Of a stretch of 64,000 nucleotides of DNA, positions 22,331 to 34,491 are shown piece after piece. A program made the position numbers and the translations under genes. Origin of the DNA: Hemileia vastatrix (taxonomy: Eukaryota > Basidiomycota > Pucciniomycetes > Pucciniales > Zaghouaniaceae); contig JASXTE010000019.1 in NCBI GenBank assembly GCA_030280995.1, positions 8,791,501-8,855,500 on the forward strand, given 5' to 3'. A model generated the notes under the pieces. That model saw nothing but the letters and a program-made list of their open reading frames with translations. It was not told where the DNA came from and did no database searches. Each line of letters opens with the position of its first letter. The stretch's first letter is position 1.

Positions 22331-23040
22331 TGGAAAAAAATTATAAAATAAAAAAAATAAAAATATATATTTAAAAAAAAACACAAAAATAAAAAATTAT
22401 CAGCAAAATAATTGAAAAGAAAACCTTTTTTTTGGTTAAAAAAAACCAGAAAAAACAAAAAAAAATGCGAAAAAATCAGTAAAAAAGTTTGAAAAAAAAT
22501 GAAAAATTCAAAATAAAAACCTGAATGATGTTTGAAATACCAGGTAATAACCTAGAAAAAAAATTTCTAAAAAAAAAAGAAAAAGAAAAAAGAAAAAAAA
22601 AAAAAAAAAGTTAAATAAATTGCAAAAACATAAAAATCATAATAAAATTCTGAATGGTTTTGGAAATATAAGATAATGTTCTTGAAAAAACAAATCACAT
22701 CACCAAAAAAAAAAAAAAAAAAAAAAAAAAAGAGTAAATCAAAAAAAAATTAAAATGAAATAAATTCAGTAACTTTAATTACAAAAAAAAAAAAAATTAC
22801 TTACCTGCTATTGGAAATATTACTTGATGTCCTTCATTCCAATTTATTAGAATAAAAAAAAATAAAAAGTTGAATTCAGTAAATTTCAGAATAACTATTT
22901 TCAAAAAGAAAGACAAATAAAAAAAATTAAATTACCAGATTTATTTTGGAAGTAGGGGGAATTTCCAGAAACTAAGGGAAATAAAAAAAAATTCTGTAAA
23001 AAAAATTAAAAATCAGAGATTAGTCTTTTTTTTCTTGCTT
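22331..23040. other. A-rich segment with possible upstream exon scraps
   Basis: Long A runs dominate. On the minus strand, short segments ending in donor-like sites could be remnants of 5' exons of the TET-like gene (for example GGAATGAAGGACATCAAG before GTAAGTAA near 22803). None is long enough to call. Confidence 0.35.
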
Positions 23041-23328
23041 CAAAATGCCAACCAAAAAGTACCCCCCTTTACCCCCTCAATCCCCCCTTTAACCCCTCCT
23101 TGCCCACCTCAAACCCCCTACCTCAATCCCCCCCTTTAACCCCACCTTACTCAGCTCAAACCCCCCTCTTTACCCCACTTTAGTCCCCCTTTACCCCTCC
23201 CTTTACCCCCTTGATCCCCCCTTTACCCCCCCTTTAACCCCTTCTTGCCCACCTCAACCCCCCCATTCACCCCCTCCTTGGCCCCCTCAATCCACCTCAA
23301 CCCCCCCCTAAAGCCCCTCCACAAACCC
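23041..23328. repeat. foldback repeat 2, C-rich arm
   Basis: Irregular tandem CCCCCTTTACCCCC and CCTTGCCCACCTCAA units. The reverse complement of this composition and order lies at 42076-42300 (GGGGGTAAAG, GGTGGGCAAGGAGG). The arm stops at AACCC (23324-23328), the target duplication of el.2, whose partner is at 41729-41733. El.2 thus split a single foldback. There are strong G4/i-motif possibilities. Confidence 0.75.
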
Positions 23329-24506
23329 TGTCAGTATAGTCTAGTATATAAGTATGATATAATAGTATTTATTTATGGTCCTAATAATTATTAATAAATG
23401 ATTTAGTGATTAAACCTCAGGGGAAGACTAATAAAATAGTTATACTCAAATAAAACTCACAATACTTGGACTTAAATGTGTGCTAGTGGTGGAAAATAGT
23501 TAAATAGAATATAGTTATAGCTTATATAATGATAATATCAACTTATAAAAGGCTTTATAATATATTTCTAAATGTTAATAATCTTATTGAAGTGTTTTAT
23601 TGAATTTTAGTAAGTAATTGATGATAAATAACTGTCAAAATCCCTCCTTACTTAAACCCGAATCCCCTGGAGTGCACAGACCTTCAATCCAGATGATGTC
23701 ACTGCTATCCCCGGCAATTACAGCACTGTTAGGGCCCTTCACCTCCCCATTGCTTCCACTTCAAGAAGATTCAACACCCAGACCTCCAGTAAGAACCCTC
23801 CATCACAATTAATGATAACACAGATCTATACCACAAATAAAAAATCCAGATAAAAGTGGATACCATAAAGAAACAGGTAAAATAAGCAATCAAAAAGAGA
23901 TTTAATGAAACCCAAAGCATATAAAGGAAACAATTTAAATGTCCAAGCCCCCAATAACATCTCCAAGAATCCATATTAACCCAGCAATGACCTCCCAACC
24001 CATAAATCCATGAATATTCATCCAAGGAAGCAGATTAAGTTGTCCAGACTGAGTGTATGCGCCTGAAATAGATGTTTATGCTTCTTTAGGCGTTGTGAGT
24101 CCACTGGATACGTCCATATGACCTAAAATAAGCAGAAAAACAATAGTTATATGCTATTAAGGGGCTAAAACCCACTTATATACCTAAATATACATAATAT
24201 ACTGCATATTTCACTGAATATGAGATTTATGTATACATATAAGCTTATGTATGTCAATAATTACTTCATATCACTTGAGATAAATATATTATGACTCCAT
24301 TAACACCTTAATAAGTATTATTAGGCTATGGATAAGCTATTTAAACTAATATAATTTATATAATAGAGTAATAATTATATATATATGTAATATAATCATA
24401 TATATTATTATTTTAACCTTATTTTTAAGATATAAGCTTAATTTACTTAAGTTTATCTTATTTTAAGTATAAGAAGTACTCAGTCCTAGGGATATCTAGG
24501 CTGACA
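23329..24506 (-). repeat. 3' LTR of el.2
   Basis: On the minus strand it begins TGTCAGCCTAGATATCCC at 24506 and ends ACTATACTGACA at 23329. A polypurine-like GGGTGAGGGAG precedes it on the coding strand. It matches 32125-32660 joined to 41087-41728 and the solo LTR 47060-48235. Confidence 0.9.
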
Positions 24507-24629
24507 CTCCCTCACCCAAAAAAAAACAATAAAAAAAATGTTAAGACATTTTAATTAAAAGTAAGGAGTGAAATAGAAAAATAATTTTTAAAATTTTCTA
24601 TAATACATATACTGAACAAACAGTATTTT

Positions 24630-27600
24630 TTTGATTTAAATTTTTTCAAGAGATTTTTAAGATCAGAGATTTAATTTTCTGGAATCCACTGGTCATATTC
24701 ACTTGATTTATTTTTAAATCTTAATAGATACTCAACTCCCTTTTCTTTAGTAAGGTGTCTCTTTTTAAGTATCTTTTCAATTTCTGCCTTTTCAACTATT
24801 TCTTCAGGTTACTGTTTATGCCTTCCTGATATTCCTGGAAATAGGGAAGTATTATTAGAATGGTATGGTTTTATAAGAGAAATAGGAAATACTGGATGTT
24901 TTCTATCATAAGGTGCATATAGAATAACCTCAACAGCATTATTACAAACCATCTTTTTAACTACAAATGGTCCAATGAATGGATCCTTCAATTTAACATT
25001 ACCATTTAAATTGAAATGTAGTTTTGTAATAAGGACTTTATCACCCTCTTTGAACATTTGTTCTTTATGGGCTTTATCCCATCTTTTTTTTCATACTCAA
25101 ATGGCTTATTTATACATTCTTGAGCATGTTTTCTGCATAATTCCTGCATCTGAAGAAAATATTTAGTACCTGGATGGATATCCAATCTAGGTAACTTATT
25201 AAGAGTTTTAGCAGGGGTATTAGGTACATAACCCAACCATAACTCAAATGGCTTTTTGCCAGTGACAGAATGTACTGTACTATTGTATGCAAATTCTAAA
25301 CCTGGGATAAGGGTTACCCAATCATGTGTGAATTTGTCATTGTCTTTAAAATTAAGACCAAAAGCACAATATCTTCTTATCATATCCTCTAAAGTTTGTA
25401 TCATTCTTTCTGCTAGCCCATCAGTCTGTGGATGGTGTGCTGTAGAAAGTTTTAATTGACACCCTGAAACATCCATAAGTGATGTCCAGAACTCAGAAGT
25501 AAATTTAGGATCTCTGTCAGAAACTATTGCTTTGGGGAAACCTGCTATATTTAACATTTGTGTCCACCATAAAAAAGCTAAGTCCTTTGCAGAAACCTCT
25601 TTGTGGGTAGGAATAAATTTACACATCTTTGTAAATCTATCTACAATTACCCAGCAGGAGTTATAAATCTTATGCCCTGCTATTGGCAAACCTGTTACAA
25701 AGTCCATGTTAATAAGTTCCCATGGAGCTTTTGGTTGCTCAATTTGTTGTAATAAACCAGCTCTTTTGCCTGTTAATCTTTTAGATTTTTGACAAGAATC
25801 ACATGTTTCAACATATTTCTGAACATCCTCAGACATGTTGATCCAACAAGCTGTATTTTTTACTCTGGTTAATGTTTTATGGTAGTCAAAATGACCTGCT
25901 AATATATCATCATGACATATACTTAACATTAACTCCTTCATTGAAGGGGGAATCACAATTACATTACTTAATTTTTTCCTGTAATATATTAAACCATTCT
26001 CAATGTAAAATTTTCCTTTTTCTAATGCCTCTTTATACTTATTTGGTAATGTTTTTATTAAAACATTCATTGAAGCATTAGATGGATCATTTAATATTGG
26101 AGTGAGTTTACTCAAGTCAGGATCTGAAGCATACATATCAAGAATTGATTGCATAAATTCATCCTCAAGATCAACAATATAAATGCCATAAATTTTAATA
26201 ATCTCTGATTAAGGAACATAAGCAGGATTATCATCATTATTAGGCAGAGGTACTCTAGAAAACAGATCTATATTAGAGTGTAAGGATCCTGCTCTATGTG
26301 TAATAGTCATCCGTCCTCTGTATTCTTGTACAGCTAATTGCCATCTAAAAATGTGTCTATTAGGAGTTTTCATGTTTAAAAGTGACTTAACTGCACTACA
26401 GTCAGTTATTAACTCAAATTTTTGGTCTTCAAGGTAATAATGTAGCTTCTCAAGAGCCAATACTACTGCCAAACATTCAAGTTGAGTAGCACCATATTTC
26501 AATTCACTACTTCTTAGAGTATGTGAAATATAGCAAATCACTACTTCCGACATTTTTCCTTCAATAAGTTGTTTTTGATGCAAAGCAGCACCCAGACCAA
26601 TAAAACTTGCATCTGTATATAATACAAAAGGCAATTGGAAATCTGGTTATCCCAAGATAGGAGCTGTCATTAAACATTCTTTCAACTTATCAAAAACCTG
26701 TTGTCTTTCATTATTCTAAATGAAAGCTTCTGATTTCTTTATCATTGTGGTCAATGGTGCAGAGATTAACTTGTAGTTTTTTATATATTGTCTATAATAA
26801 CCACAAATTCCAAGAAAAGATTATACATCCTTTAAATTTTTAAGAATGCCAATATTCTTTATTGCAGCTACTTTATTTTGGTCTACACATATTTGTAAGC
26901 CAGATACAATATAACCAAGAACTTTTAAAGATTCAAACCCAAATTTACATTTTTGAAATGCAAGGGTCATTTTTATTTCTTCCATTTTCTGAAACACCTT
27001 CTTTAAATGGATTAAGTGTTCATCATAAGTTTTAGAGAACACTATGATGTCATCAATGTATACCATTAACCATCCTTCAATCATTTCATTATGGAATGTT
27101 ATATCCATTAACTTCTGAAATACTGATGGAGCATTTTTTGGTCCAAATGGCATTCTGACATATTTATAAATTCCCACAACAAAAAGTTCTGTGAATTCTT
27201 TTCAACAGGAATTTGATGGTACCCTTTATTTCCATCTAGGCAACTTATATACTTAGCACCTTTAAGGATAGCATGTATAGAGGCAATCCTTAGCAAGGGA
27301 TAAATATCATCTACTGTAAATGTATTTAATGCTCTATAATCACCGCACAGTCTTGCTTTATCCTGTTCATAAGAAATTAGCACTGGTGATATTACACAAT
27401 ATTTTGGTGTAGCTTCAACCTTCTCAAGAATTTTCATTTTTAATAACATCTTATTATTATCCTCTATGTCTTTTCTCTTCATTGGTGAAGCAGGGTATGG
27501 TTTCTTTTTAAGACTAGCAGGAATATTATCCATATCACAGGTTAAACTAATTTTCATCTCATGATCTTTTACAAGGCCAAGTTCATTTGTACCATGTGCA

Positions 27601-28155
27601 AAAGCCATTGGAAATGCTTTAATTAAGTCCAAAATATTATTTTTCTCAGCTTCACTTATCTGAGTTCCAAATGATGCTTTGGAAATTTCTGTTTCCAGAA
27701 GTTCCATCTCATTGGATTCTCTTCCTTTACACGGAGAATTTGTTACTGACTCAATGTGTAAGACTGTGTTAAAAGAATTTATTTTAAATTTCCTTTTACC
27801 ATTCATGACAATTGTAAAATTGTTATTAGCAGGGTCTAATTTCACACCAAATTTAGTCAGAATATCATTTCCAATGATAAAACAGTTACTACAGTTAGTA
27901 TTATCCATTACTACAAAGTCACAAGTTACTCTTACATAACCATGTTGATGTTTAAAGAAAACAGCAGCTTTGTAGCTACCAATGGGGTGTAGCACTGATC
28001 CAAAACCTCTCCAATTTTTACTTTGAAGTGGTTCAAGCTTAGGCTTATATTCACTATCAATTTTCTGTAATGTATTAGTGGAAACAACAGAACCAGAAGC
28101 TCCTGTGTCCAGTACTATATTAACACTTTCACCAGAAATGATAGCTGGAACAGTG
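24630..28155 (-). pseudogene. pol: el.2 pol
   Basis: Minus-strand pol in transcription order. The protease is at about 28155-27780, with the VLDTGASGSVV active site near 28100-28130. RT is at about 27600-26820 (LCGDYRALN, LDGNKGYHQIPVE, VYIDDIIVFSKT). RNase H is in the open frame 26209-26634 (VLYTDASFIGLGAALHQK). The integrase zinc domain and core follow (25006-26154: CDSCQKSKR, VDRFTKMCKF, VSDRDPKFTSEFW, DGLAERMIQTLED). The tail (24809-25057) has lost the AT-hook to mutation (FPGISGRHKQ, then a stop), and the chromodomain-like end is still readable to about 24630. Breaks occur near 27150, 26700-26820, 26200 and 25060. Gag and pol return to one frame if the solo LTR and its duplicated target are removed. 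Confidence 0.85.
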
Positions 28156-28160
28156 ATAGG

Positions 28161-29288
28161 TGTCAGCCAGGCTATTCCAGGAGTCCAGTAAGTGATATGT
28201 AACTTATAAAACCTGAAAGAGTGGGTAAGAATTGTATTTAATGAATATAAATTAATATTTTATTGCATAATAAAATTATATAAGTATTTTATTATATACA
28301 AGTGTTATATTAATTTTATTGGTTATATAAATTTTTATATACATTTAAATTGAACATAATATAATATATTCTACAAATAATGGCGCATTTTTATGTATTT
28401 AATAATTATGAATTTATATTTAATTAATTGAAAAATATATATTATAATTATAAGTGTAAAATTGACTTATAATATATTTAAATTAATTATTTAAATTTAT
28501 ATATTAAATAACACCTTTCATATAATACTAAACAATAATTAATGACGCTTCTTTTGACCCTTAATTGTGTCAGGAAAAACCAATTAATGAATTTATACTA
28601 AATTGAGATTAATTACATGTTTTGTTGCGTCAAAGTATTTTTTGTTTCACTTAAAATATCCTTAAATCAGACTGTACCATCTGTTTGGAATTATTTTTCT
28701 CATAGTTCCTATGTTCCAGTCTTGTTTAGTTCTTCACTATTTTTTACTTACTGATTTGGGAATTAATGGCGGGAAAATTGGATTCTTAATTGGGGTTTTA
28801 ATTATTTGTTTCATATTTTTCTCTACATTGTTATGTTTCATTTACTCTTTGATATACTTGTTTTATTCTATTCTAATTATTGTATTTACAAATATAGTGG
28901 CGCTTCAGAGGACCCATTGCCTATAAAAGGGCCTTGGATAATCCCCTGTAGCCTCATCACTTATTATACACTCAACAAATTAAATACAATTTTATATTAC
29001 ATTTATATTCTTTTTATTAGTAATACAATTCTAATTAAAATTCTATATAACAATTTAAAGGTTGCTTTAAGTCTGATAGTAATTAAAAGTTTTTGCCGCG
29101 CAGAACCCTTACCTTAAATAATATTATTATTAATAAAGCCTAAATTTTTGTCATCTCTCAAGTTACTCGCCGTTGTTTTTCTTTTAAATAAATTATATAC
29201 TCTATTACAGTTTATTTCTTTTATTTTTTCCCTTGTCCTCCTCCTTTTCTCCTCTTTTCCCTACCTTCTTCTAGACGACAGACCGACA
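28161..29288 (+). mobile_element. solo LTR of family S inside el.2
   Basis: Starts TGTCAGCCAGGCTATTCC and ends CAGACCGACA; 1128 bp. The 5-bp duplication ATAGG stands at 28156-28160 and 29289-29293. Orientation is opposite to el.2. It belongs to the LTR family of el.0. A TATA box (TATAAAAGG) is at 28922-28930. The open frames 28711-29117 and 29148-29462 cross it without domains. Confidence 0.9.
28922..28930 (+). promoter_or_regulatory. TATA box of the family S solo LTR
   Basis: TATAAAAGG, 761 bp into the LTR, followed by a C-rich start-like region. It is the same motif as in el.1. Confidence 0.5.
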
Positions 29289-29293
29289 ATAGG

Positions 29294-31614
29294 TGTCATT
29301 CTAAGGTTATCAGCTTGTATATCCTTAATGATTTCAGCATCTTCAAAATTCATTAAAGATTCATTTGAGTCCATATTTAATATTGGATTTTCAAAGATGG
29401 ACAAATCATCTTCCAACATACAGACTTCATTTTCATCACTATATGAGATATTGCTGTCATAATCACTTGATTCTTTACTTTTTTCAGTTTCAGTTTCAGA
29501 TTCACATTGATTTTCAACAATATTTATGTTTTTCTCACATTTGTGACCTTTTAACCAAGGTTTGTTACACTTATAACAAGTATTTGTTTCATACTTTTTA
29601 GGTACTACAGGTGCAGTAGGTTTTTTCTGCTTCTCCTGAAATGTTTTTGAATTCTGAATTTTTACAGGTTCAATATTTTGTTTATAAGTGGAATACCTTG
29701 ATTCATACTTATGGTTTAATAATATTTCATTGCAAATATTAATAAAATCAGAATATTCAGTAACATTTAATGTTCTAGCTACAACAATAACTCTGACAGA
29801 TATAGGTAATTTATATATTATCTTATCTTTCCATAAGTTAAAATCCATATGAGGCTCAATGGCTTTTAATATTTTATTTAAATTCATTAAAAATACCATA
29901 GGTTTGCCACCATTCAACAGATTATACCTAGTCTTCTCATAAAGTCTCTGCTGAGTAAGCCTGAATTTAAAACCTCCAAATTGTTTTTCAATAAGTTGTT
30001 TCCATTCAGCCCAAGAGTAATCTTTACCCTCACTCAATACAGCTTCAAACTTTAATAAAGCAACATCCTTAAATAAAGAAATTAATTTTGATGTTATTTC
30101 TTCATCTGGTAACTTATATGAGAATTTCAAGTTGTCAATTCTTTGAATAAAATGTTGCCAATCAGAGCTGGCTTCCCCATCATAAGTTAGGTACTGATCT
30201 ATCTTAGGCCAGCTCTTCTGATTGGATTTTATTTCACTAATCTTGGGTAAATTCAACAAGTCATTCACTCTTGATAAATGGTCTTGTATCTCCTCTTGTA
30301 CAGATTTGTGACTTACATTTTCAGATTTGACACTACCACCAGATGGTTTTAGTTGTGGTGGTATAGGGAAGGAATGAGATTTACTTTTTTTTGCCAATGA
30401 AAGGATTATTATTATATTGATTATACTTATGATTATCCTGGTTCATTAGTAGATTGGCAGTTTCAATCTCAACTTTAGTTGATCTTTTTAGCAACTAAGA
30501 GACACTTTGATTTTTCTGGGCAAAAGATAACTTAGTTCTTGATTCATTTTTCAATAAATGTGTTTCATACAATTTTTCTAACTCGCAGAATTTGTTTGAA
30601 AGTTCATTATATTTACTACTCAATGAATCATATTTAAGAGTTAGAGACAAATGTTCATTTTAATTCTTTATTACGTGTTGCTAATTGAGAAATATTTAAT
30701 GTCAAGGATGAAATTGTATCACTAGTGAGCTTAACTGTCTGTTCCTCACAATCAGTCATTCTATTCCAAAATGCTGAAACAATTCTATGGAAAGTTGGAT
30801 TATTGTTAAAATATTCCATGTCTTCCTTTTCAATTCTCTCACTTTCCTGTGAACCTCTCATCTCACTAGTAAGTGGTGGAAACTGAGGATTAACTGTATT
30901 ATCATTATAAATAGTACTGTTATTGTGGACAAAAGACAAGTCAGGTGTATCTACTCTAAAACCTAAATTTTTTAAATCCTCCTCTATTTTCTGCACAGAT
31001 TTAACATCGATAGGATTACCTATATTGTAATTATCAGTATTGTGTTCAATCTGAGAGGGTAATCTACTTACAATGGGATAGATTCCAGTCCTGATTTTTG
31101 GCACTTTTTTCCTTTGTAAGGGTGAACTGAGGAAGTCTGATGAGGTTGTGGATCCCTGTTGCAGCTGTGGCTGGTCCATTGTTGATGGAACCAGTTCCAC
31201 TTCCATTTGTCTACCAGGATTTTCTCCTGGGAGTGAGTTGACCCTCCTGGTATAGGGGGTTGCTGACTTGTTTGACTTGGCTGGCCTCCCTTTAGCACTG
31301 CCAGTGTCTGATTCATTTGTTGAAACCCTACCTTGCAATTGTTCTGTAATTGCTCTACCTCTTTGAACATGAGTGCCTTGGATTCTTCCAACTTCAAAAC
31401 CTGTTTGGCCAAGTGGGATAGTTGATCCTGAAGAGGAGGAGACGTCTTTTTTATGTTTATCTTTTTTAAAAGGGTGTCTTTTTCCTCTATGCTCATGTTC
31501 TCTGCCTGGGGGTATTGCTGACCCTCCATAGTTATGTCCTGGATAGTTTTTGTTAGCTTTAGACCTGGTATTCTAAGCAGGCTTTTCACTAACACTTTCC
31601 TGAGGAGCATTCAT
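29294..31614 (-). pseudogene. gag: el.2 Gag
   Basis: The Gag frame starts at ATG 31614 (MNAPQESVSEKPA, then an in-frame TAG) and continues in the open frame 30655-31338, then after a frameshift in 29294-30397. The N-terminal region shares NTRSKAN...PGHNYGG with el.1. The middle has KIEEDLKNLGFRVDTPDLSF, and the capsid-like domain runs from YLTYDGEASSDWQHFIQRI to KLPISVRVIVVARTLN. The zinc knuckle CYKCNKPWLKGHKC is intact (C-x2-C-x7-H-x-C), unlike el.1. An acidic tail ends at NLRMTPI, where the solo LTR breaks it. Confidence 0.8.
31068..31529 (-). CDS. overlapping ORF within el.2 gag (frame B)
   Basis: From ATG 31529 this frame reads MEGQQYPQAENMSIEEKDTL and continues with KKTSPPLQDQLSHLAKQVLK and VGFQQMNQTLAVLKG to DKWKWNW. 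It then runs on to a stop at 31068 instead of ending there as in el.1. It overlaps the N-terminal part of gag in a different frame. Similarity to the el.1 ORF (12264-12614) spans the whole length, including the KWKWxW ending. The product is predicted to be a small coiled-coil protein. Function unknown. Confidence 0.55.
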   Translation of the reverse strand: MEGQQYPQAENMSIEEKDTLLKKINIKKTSPPLQDQLSHLAKQVLKLEESKALMFKEVEQLQNNCKVGFQQMNQTLAVLKGGQPSQTSQQPPIPGGSTHSQEKILVDKWKWNWFHQQWTSHSCNRDPQPHQTSSVHPYKGKKCQKSGLESIPL

Positions 31615-32124
31615 ATTGTTAATAATGACAATATATCACGTCTACAGAAAGGAAAAACTCTATGGAATTAGTAGACAAAAGTTATTAGCAATGTTATTAC
31701 TAATAAAAAAGCACTGGAGCTTACCCTGAATTTATATCTTTATTTATTTAAATAAAATATAAGAAAAATTTGAAAAAATCTGTTAAAAATAAAACAATAA
31801 ATTTAACTAGACCTTTATAAGGGTGAATAAATAGCTTACCAAGATTTAACCAAATACCAGTTTAATTAGGTTTTATATTGGTGACCAAATACCAAGTGAA
31901 ATTGGGTTTATATTGGGCGCAGTTACTACTGTAAATACCTAATGTTTATTATAAAAAATTAGTAAAATTATTATAAGGGTTCTTTTCCGCAATAAATGAG
32001 TTATGATGACCCACTAATATGCAGAAGACCCAAATATTTGGTTATTTTGAGCTATACTAAAGTAAAAATCACGTCCCAAGGCTTATACTAAATAATAAGT
32101 AAAAAATAAGGAAAGACCCCTAAT
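31615..32124 (-). other. el.2 untranslated leader
   Basis: Between the 5' LTR and the gag ATG. It has the AGGGGTCTTTCC primer-site equivalent next to 32124, and a GTATTTACAGTAGTAACTG block shared with the relic leader at 3100. Confidence 0.6.
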
Positions 32125-32660
32125 TGTCAGTATAGTCTAGTATATAAGTATGATATAATAGTATTTATTTATGGTCCTACTACTTATTAATAAATTATTT
32201 AGTGATTAAGCCTCAGGGGAAGACTAATAAAATAGCTATACTCAAATAAAACTCACAATACTTGGATTTAAATGTATGCTAGTAGTGGAAAATAGATAAA
32301 TAGAATATAATTATAGCTTATATAATGATAATATCAACTTATAAAAGGCTTTATAATATATTTCTAAATGTTAATAATTGTACTGAAGTGTTTTGTTGAA
32401 TTGTAGTAAGTAATTGATGATAAATAACCTTTAAAATCCCTCCTTACTTATACCCAAATCCCCTGGAGTGCACAGACCTTCAATCCAGATGATGTCACTG
32501 CTATCCCCCGCAATTACAGCACTGTGAGGGCCCATCATCTCCCCATGGCGTCCACTTCAAGCAGATTCAACACCCAGACCTCCAGTAAGAACCCTCCATC
32601 ACAATTAATGATAACACAGATCTATACCACAAATAGAAAATCCAGATAAAAGCAGATACC
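32125..32660 (-). repeat. 5' LTR of el.2, distal piece
   Basis: Matches 23329 to about 23860 of the 3' LTR. It is interrupted at ATACC (32656-32660) by el.3; the other piece resumes after 41086. Confidence 0.9.
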
Positions 32661-33433
32661 TGTCACCGGACGACCTACGCACAAGGTCAAGGATGTTCCT
32701 GAAAGTGAGATGAGGGATTTAGAAACTTCTTCGAAGCACAGAGGAATGATTCAAGGAAATGGTTCGAAGTTCACTCGAAGTAAGAACTACAGGTTCGAGG
32801 TTTGTTCGAGAAGAATTATAAACTAGTTTCAAAGGTAATAGGAATTCTTAAAATCTCACGAAGGGTTGGAAACTCAATAATCAAAGATTTAGGATTTAGA
32901 AATGAATATTGAGAAAATAAAAGAAAGATACAATAACAATGTTTTTAACTTTAAAGATTTACCACTATTAATGTAAATACGATTTTATAATTTAATTCTA
33001 AGGAATATCGAACCAAATACCCAACCCCTTTTATATCCTTTGTTCCTCCTCGCATTGACCTCCCTTCCATCGCACCATTCCCATTCCATTGACCATTACT
33101 AACATACACTTAGACCCTCCTCGCTAGATACCCGTCCATGCTCAATTTACCCCTTTTTAATTAATTAACATAACTTTAATGAAAAACTACTACTGTACTA
33201 TTTCGTTGAACCTAGCGCTGTGCGTCGCTTATTGAAAAGGACTAAGGCACCCTATTGGGAAGTTGACTAATTTAGATTTAGAGTTTAGGCTAGCGCAGTT
33301 GAATAGTAAGTACACAAAGGGGAATTGCAGTTGCTATGGAGAATTTCTTTCTGCGCTTCGAGTATAGATTTAGGACTCGATATTATTGATTTAATGAGCT
33401 GCTTTCGCCTCGAGTGTCACGTGGCGCGTGACA
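32661..33433 (-). repeat. 3' LTR of el.3
   Basis: 773 bp with the inverted ends TGTCAC and GTGACA. The last 19 bases form an imperfect palindrome with a CACGTG core. It carries 19 bases near 33070-33090 that the other LTR lacks. Confidence 0.93.
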
Positions 33434-33443
33434 GATGCCCGGG

Positions 33444-33449
33444 TATAAG
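33444..33449 (+). promoter_or_regulatory. TATA-like box before the antisense gene
   Basis: TATAAG lies 11 bases past the LTR edge and 97 bases before ATG 33541, on the strand opposite to gag-pol. It could drive the antisense gene independently of the LTR promoter. Confidence 0.4.
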
Positions 33450-33540
33450 AATTGCGAACTCCGTTGAGCTTGAGCCATCTTCCCACACTAGTTTCCCTTC
33501 TTCTATAGTTTTGTCTCACTTATTAATTTCTCTTTTTATA

Positions 33541-34491
33541 ATGAACTGTCCTACTCCCACACCTACGCCTCCACACCCTAAAGCGGATGGGGGAATGATT
33601 ATGCGACAATTTTCACAAACTTGCACAGCTTGTGAAAGCATGGAATATTTCTGTGTCGAAAGTATGGCGACTCGAGGCCCTCGCCAGAAATGCGAGTTTT
33701 GCCGTTGGCGACGAGTGGCGTGTGATGCGTTGACAAAGAATGCAGAGATTGAAAAAAGATTCACCAAGACCAAGTTTTGGGTAATCCCTAAAACCAAAGA
33801 GGTGGTCGAAGACATGTGGGATGTCTCGATTGAAGATGAACAATCGGTGGGGGAAAATGATAAGGAATTAAATAACGAGATCTCAACCTGGGTAACCCAG
33901 GCCACGAGTTCGAAGCGAGGTGTCGAGGAAGAGGTCCACGAGTTGGTGGAGGAAGATGAAGATGAAGTCCCTGTTCCAGGGCGGCCACCCAAGAAACGAC
34001 GGGTGGTCATCGAAGACGACGTGGAGGAGAGAGAGGCAGAGGTCGAGGTGGTGCCAAGGTTATTTTTAGAGCCTGACCCCATCTTTGAGGTAAGTTTTTA
34101 ATTGTTATTTTTAAGGATGAAGTTACTGATGAGTTTTGTTTAGACATCGAATACCCTTGAAGACCCGATTGGGGAGCCTGCGCCGGTTATACCAACTGAG
34201 GCAAACCCTCCGGCCACGGATGTAGTTAAAGAACCTGAAGACACCCTGGACCAGGTGTGGTCGAAGAAACCTCGTCAAGGTCAACGAGTAAGGTTGGCGG
34301 AAGAGTTATGTGGGGAAGTCGACACAATTATCGACGCTGCTTCCTTTGACGTGGCAGAGGAGCTCTTGGAGATTGGAGAGGTGGTTCCGGTAGGAGAGGA
34401 GGAGGTATTTGAGAAATGCAGGAAGGAGATAAGGGTAGTTTTGGAGAAAATGAAAAGATTGGTTCGAGAAAAATTAAAAGAAAAAATTTGA
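33541..34491 (+). CDS. antisense zinc-cluster-like nuclear protein of el.3
   Basis: Two exons, 33541-34089 and 34144-34491, joined in frame across a GTAAGT...TTTAG intron of 54 bp, give 298 residues. Residues 28-61 have C-x2-C-x6-C-x12-C-x2-C-x6-C, the exact spacing of fungal Zn2Cys6 clusters, although the basic stretch (CEFCRWRRVACD) follows the fourth rather than the first cysteine. A nuclear-localisation-like PPKKRRV is at 149-155. Acidic tracts flank it, and the C-terminus is charged and helix-prone (RKEIRVVLEKMKRLVREKL). I start at ATG 33541 because the open frame further up lies in the LTR. It is GC-richer than its surroundings. It may be a captured or element-encoded DNA-binding regulator. 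I do not recognise a named family. Confidence 0.65.

Noticed and set aside
28711..29462. Hydrophobic open frames
   Set aside because: They lie in or across the family S solo LTR and its gag border. The hydrophobicity comes from AT-rich codons.
33325..33540. N-terminal extension of the antisense zinc-cluster ORF
   Set aside because: It lies in the LTR and before the TATA-like box. ATG 33541 is the more plausible start.
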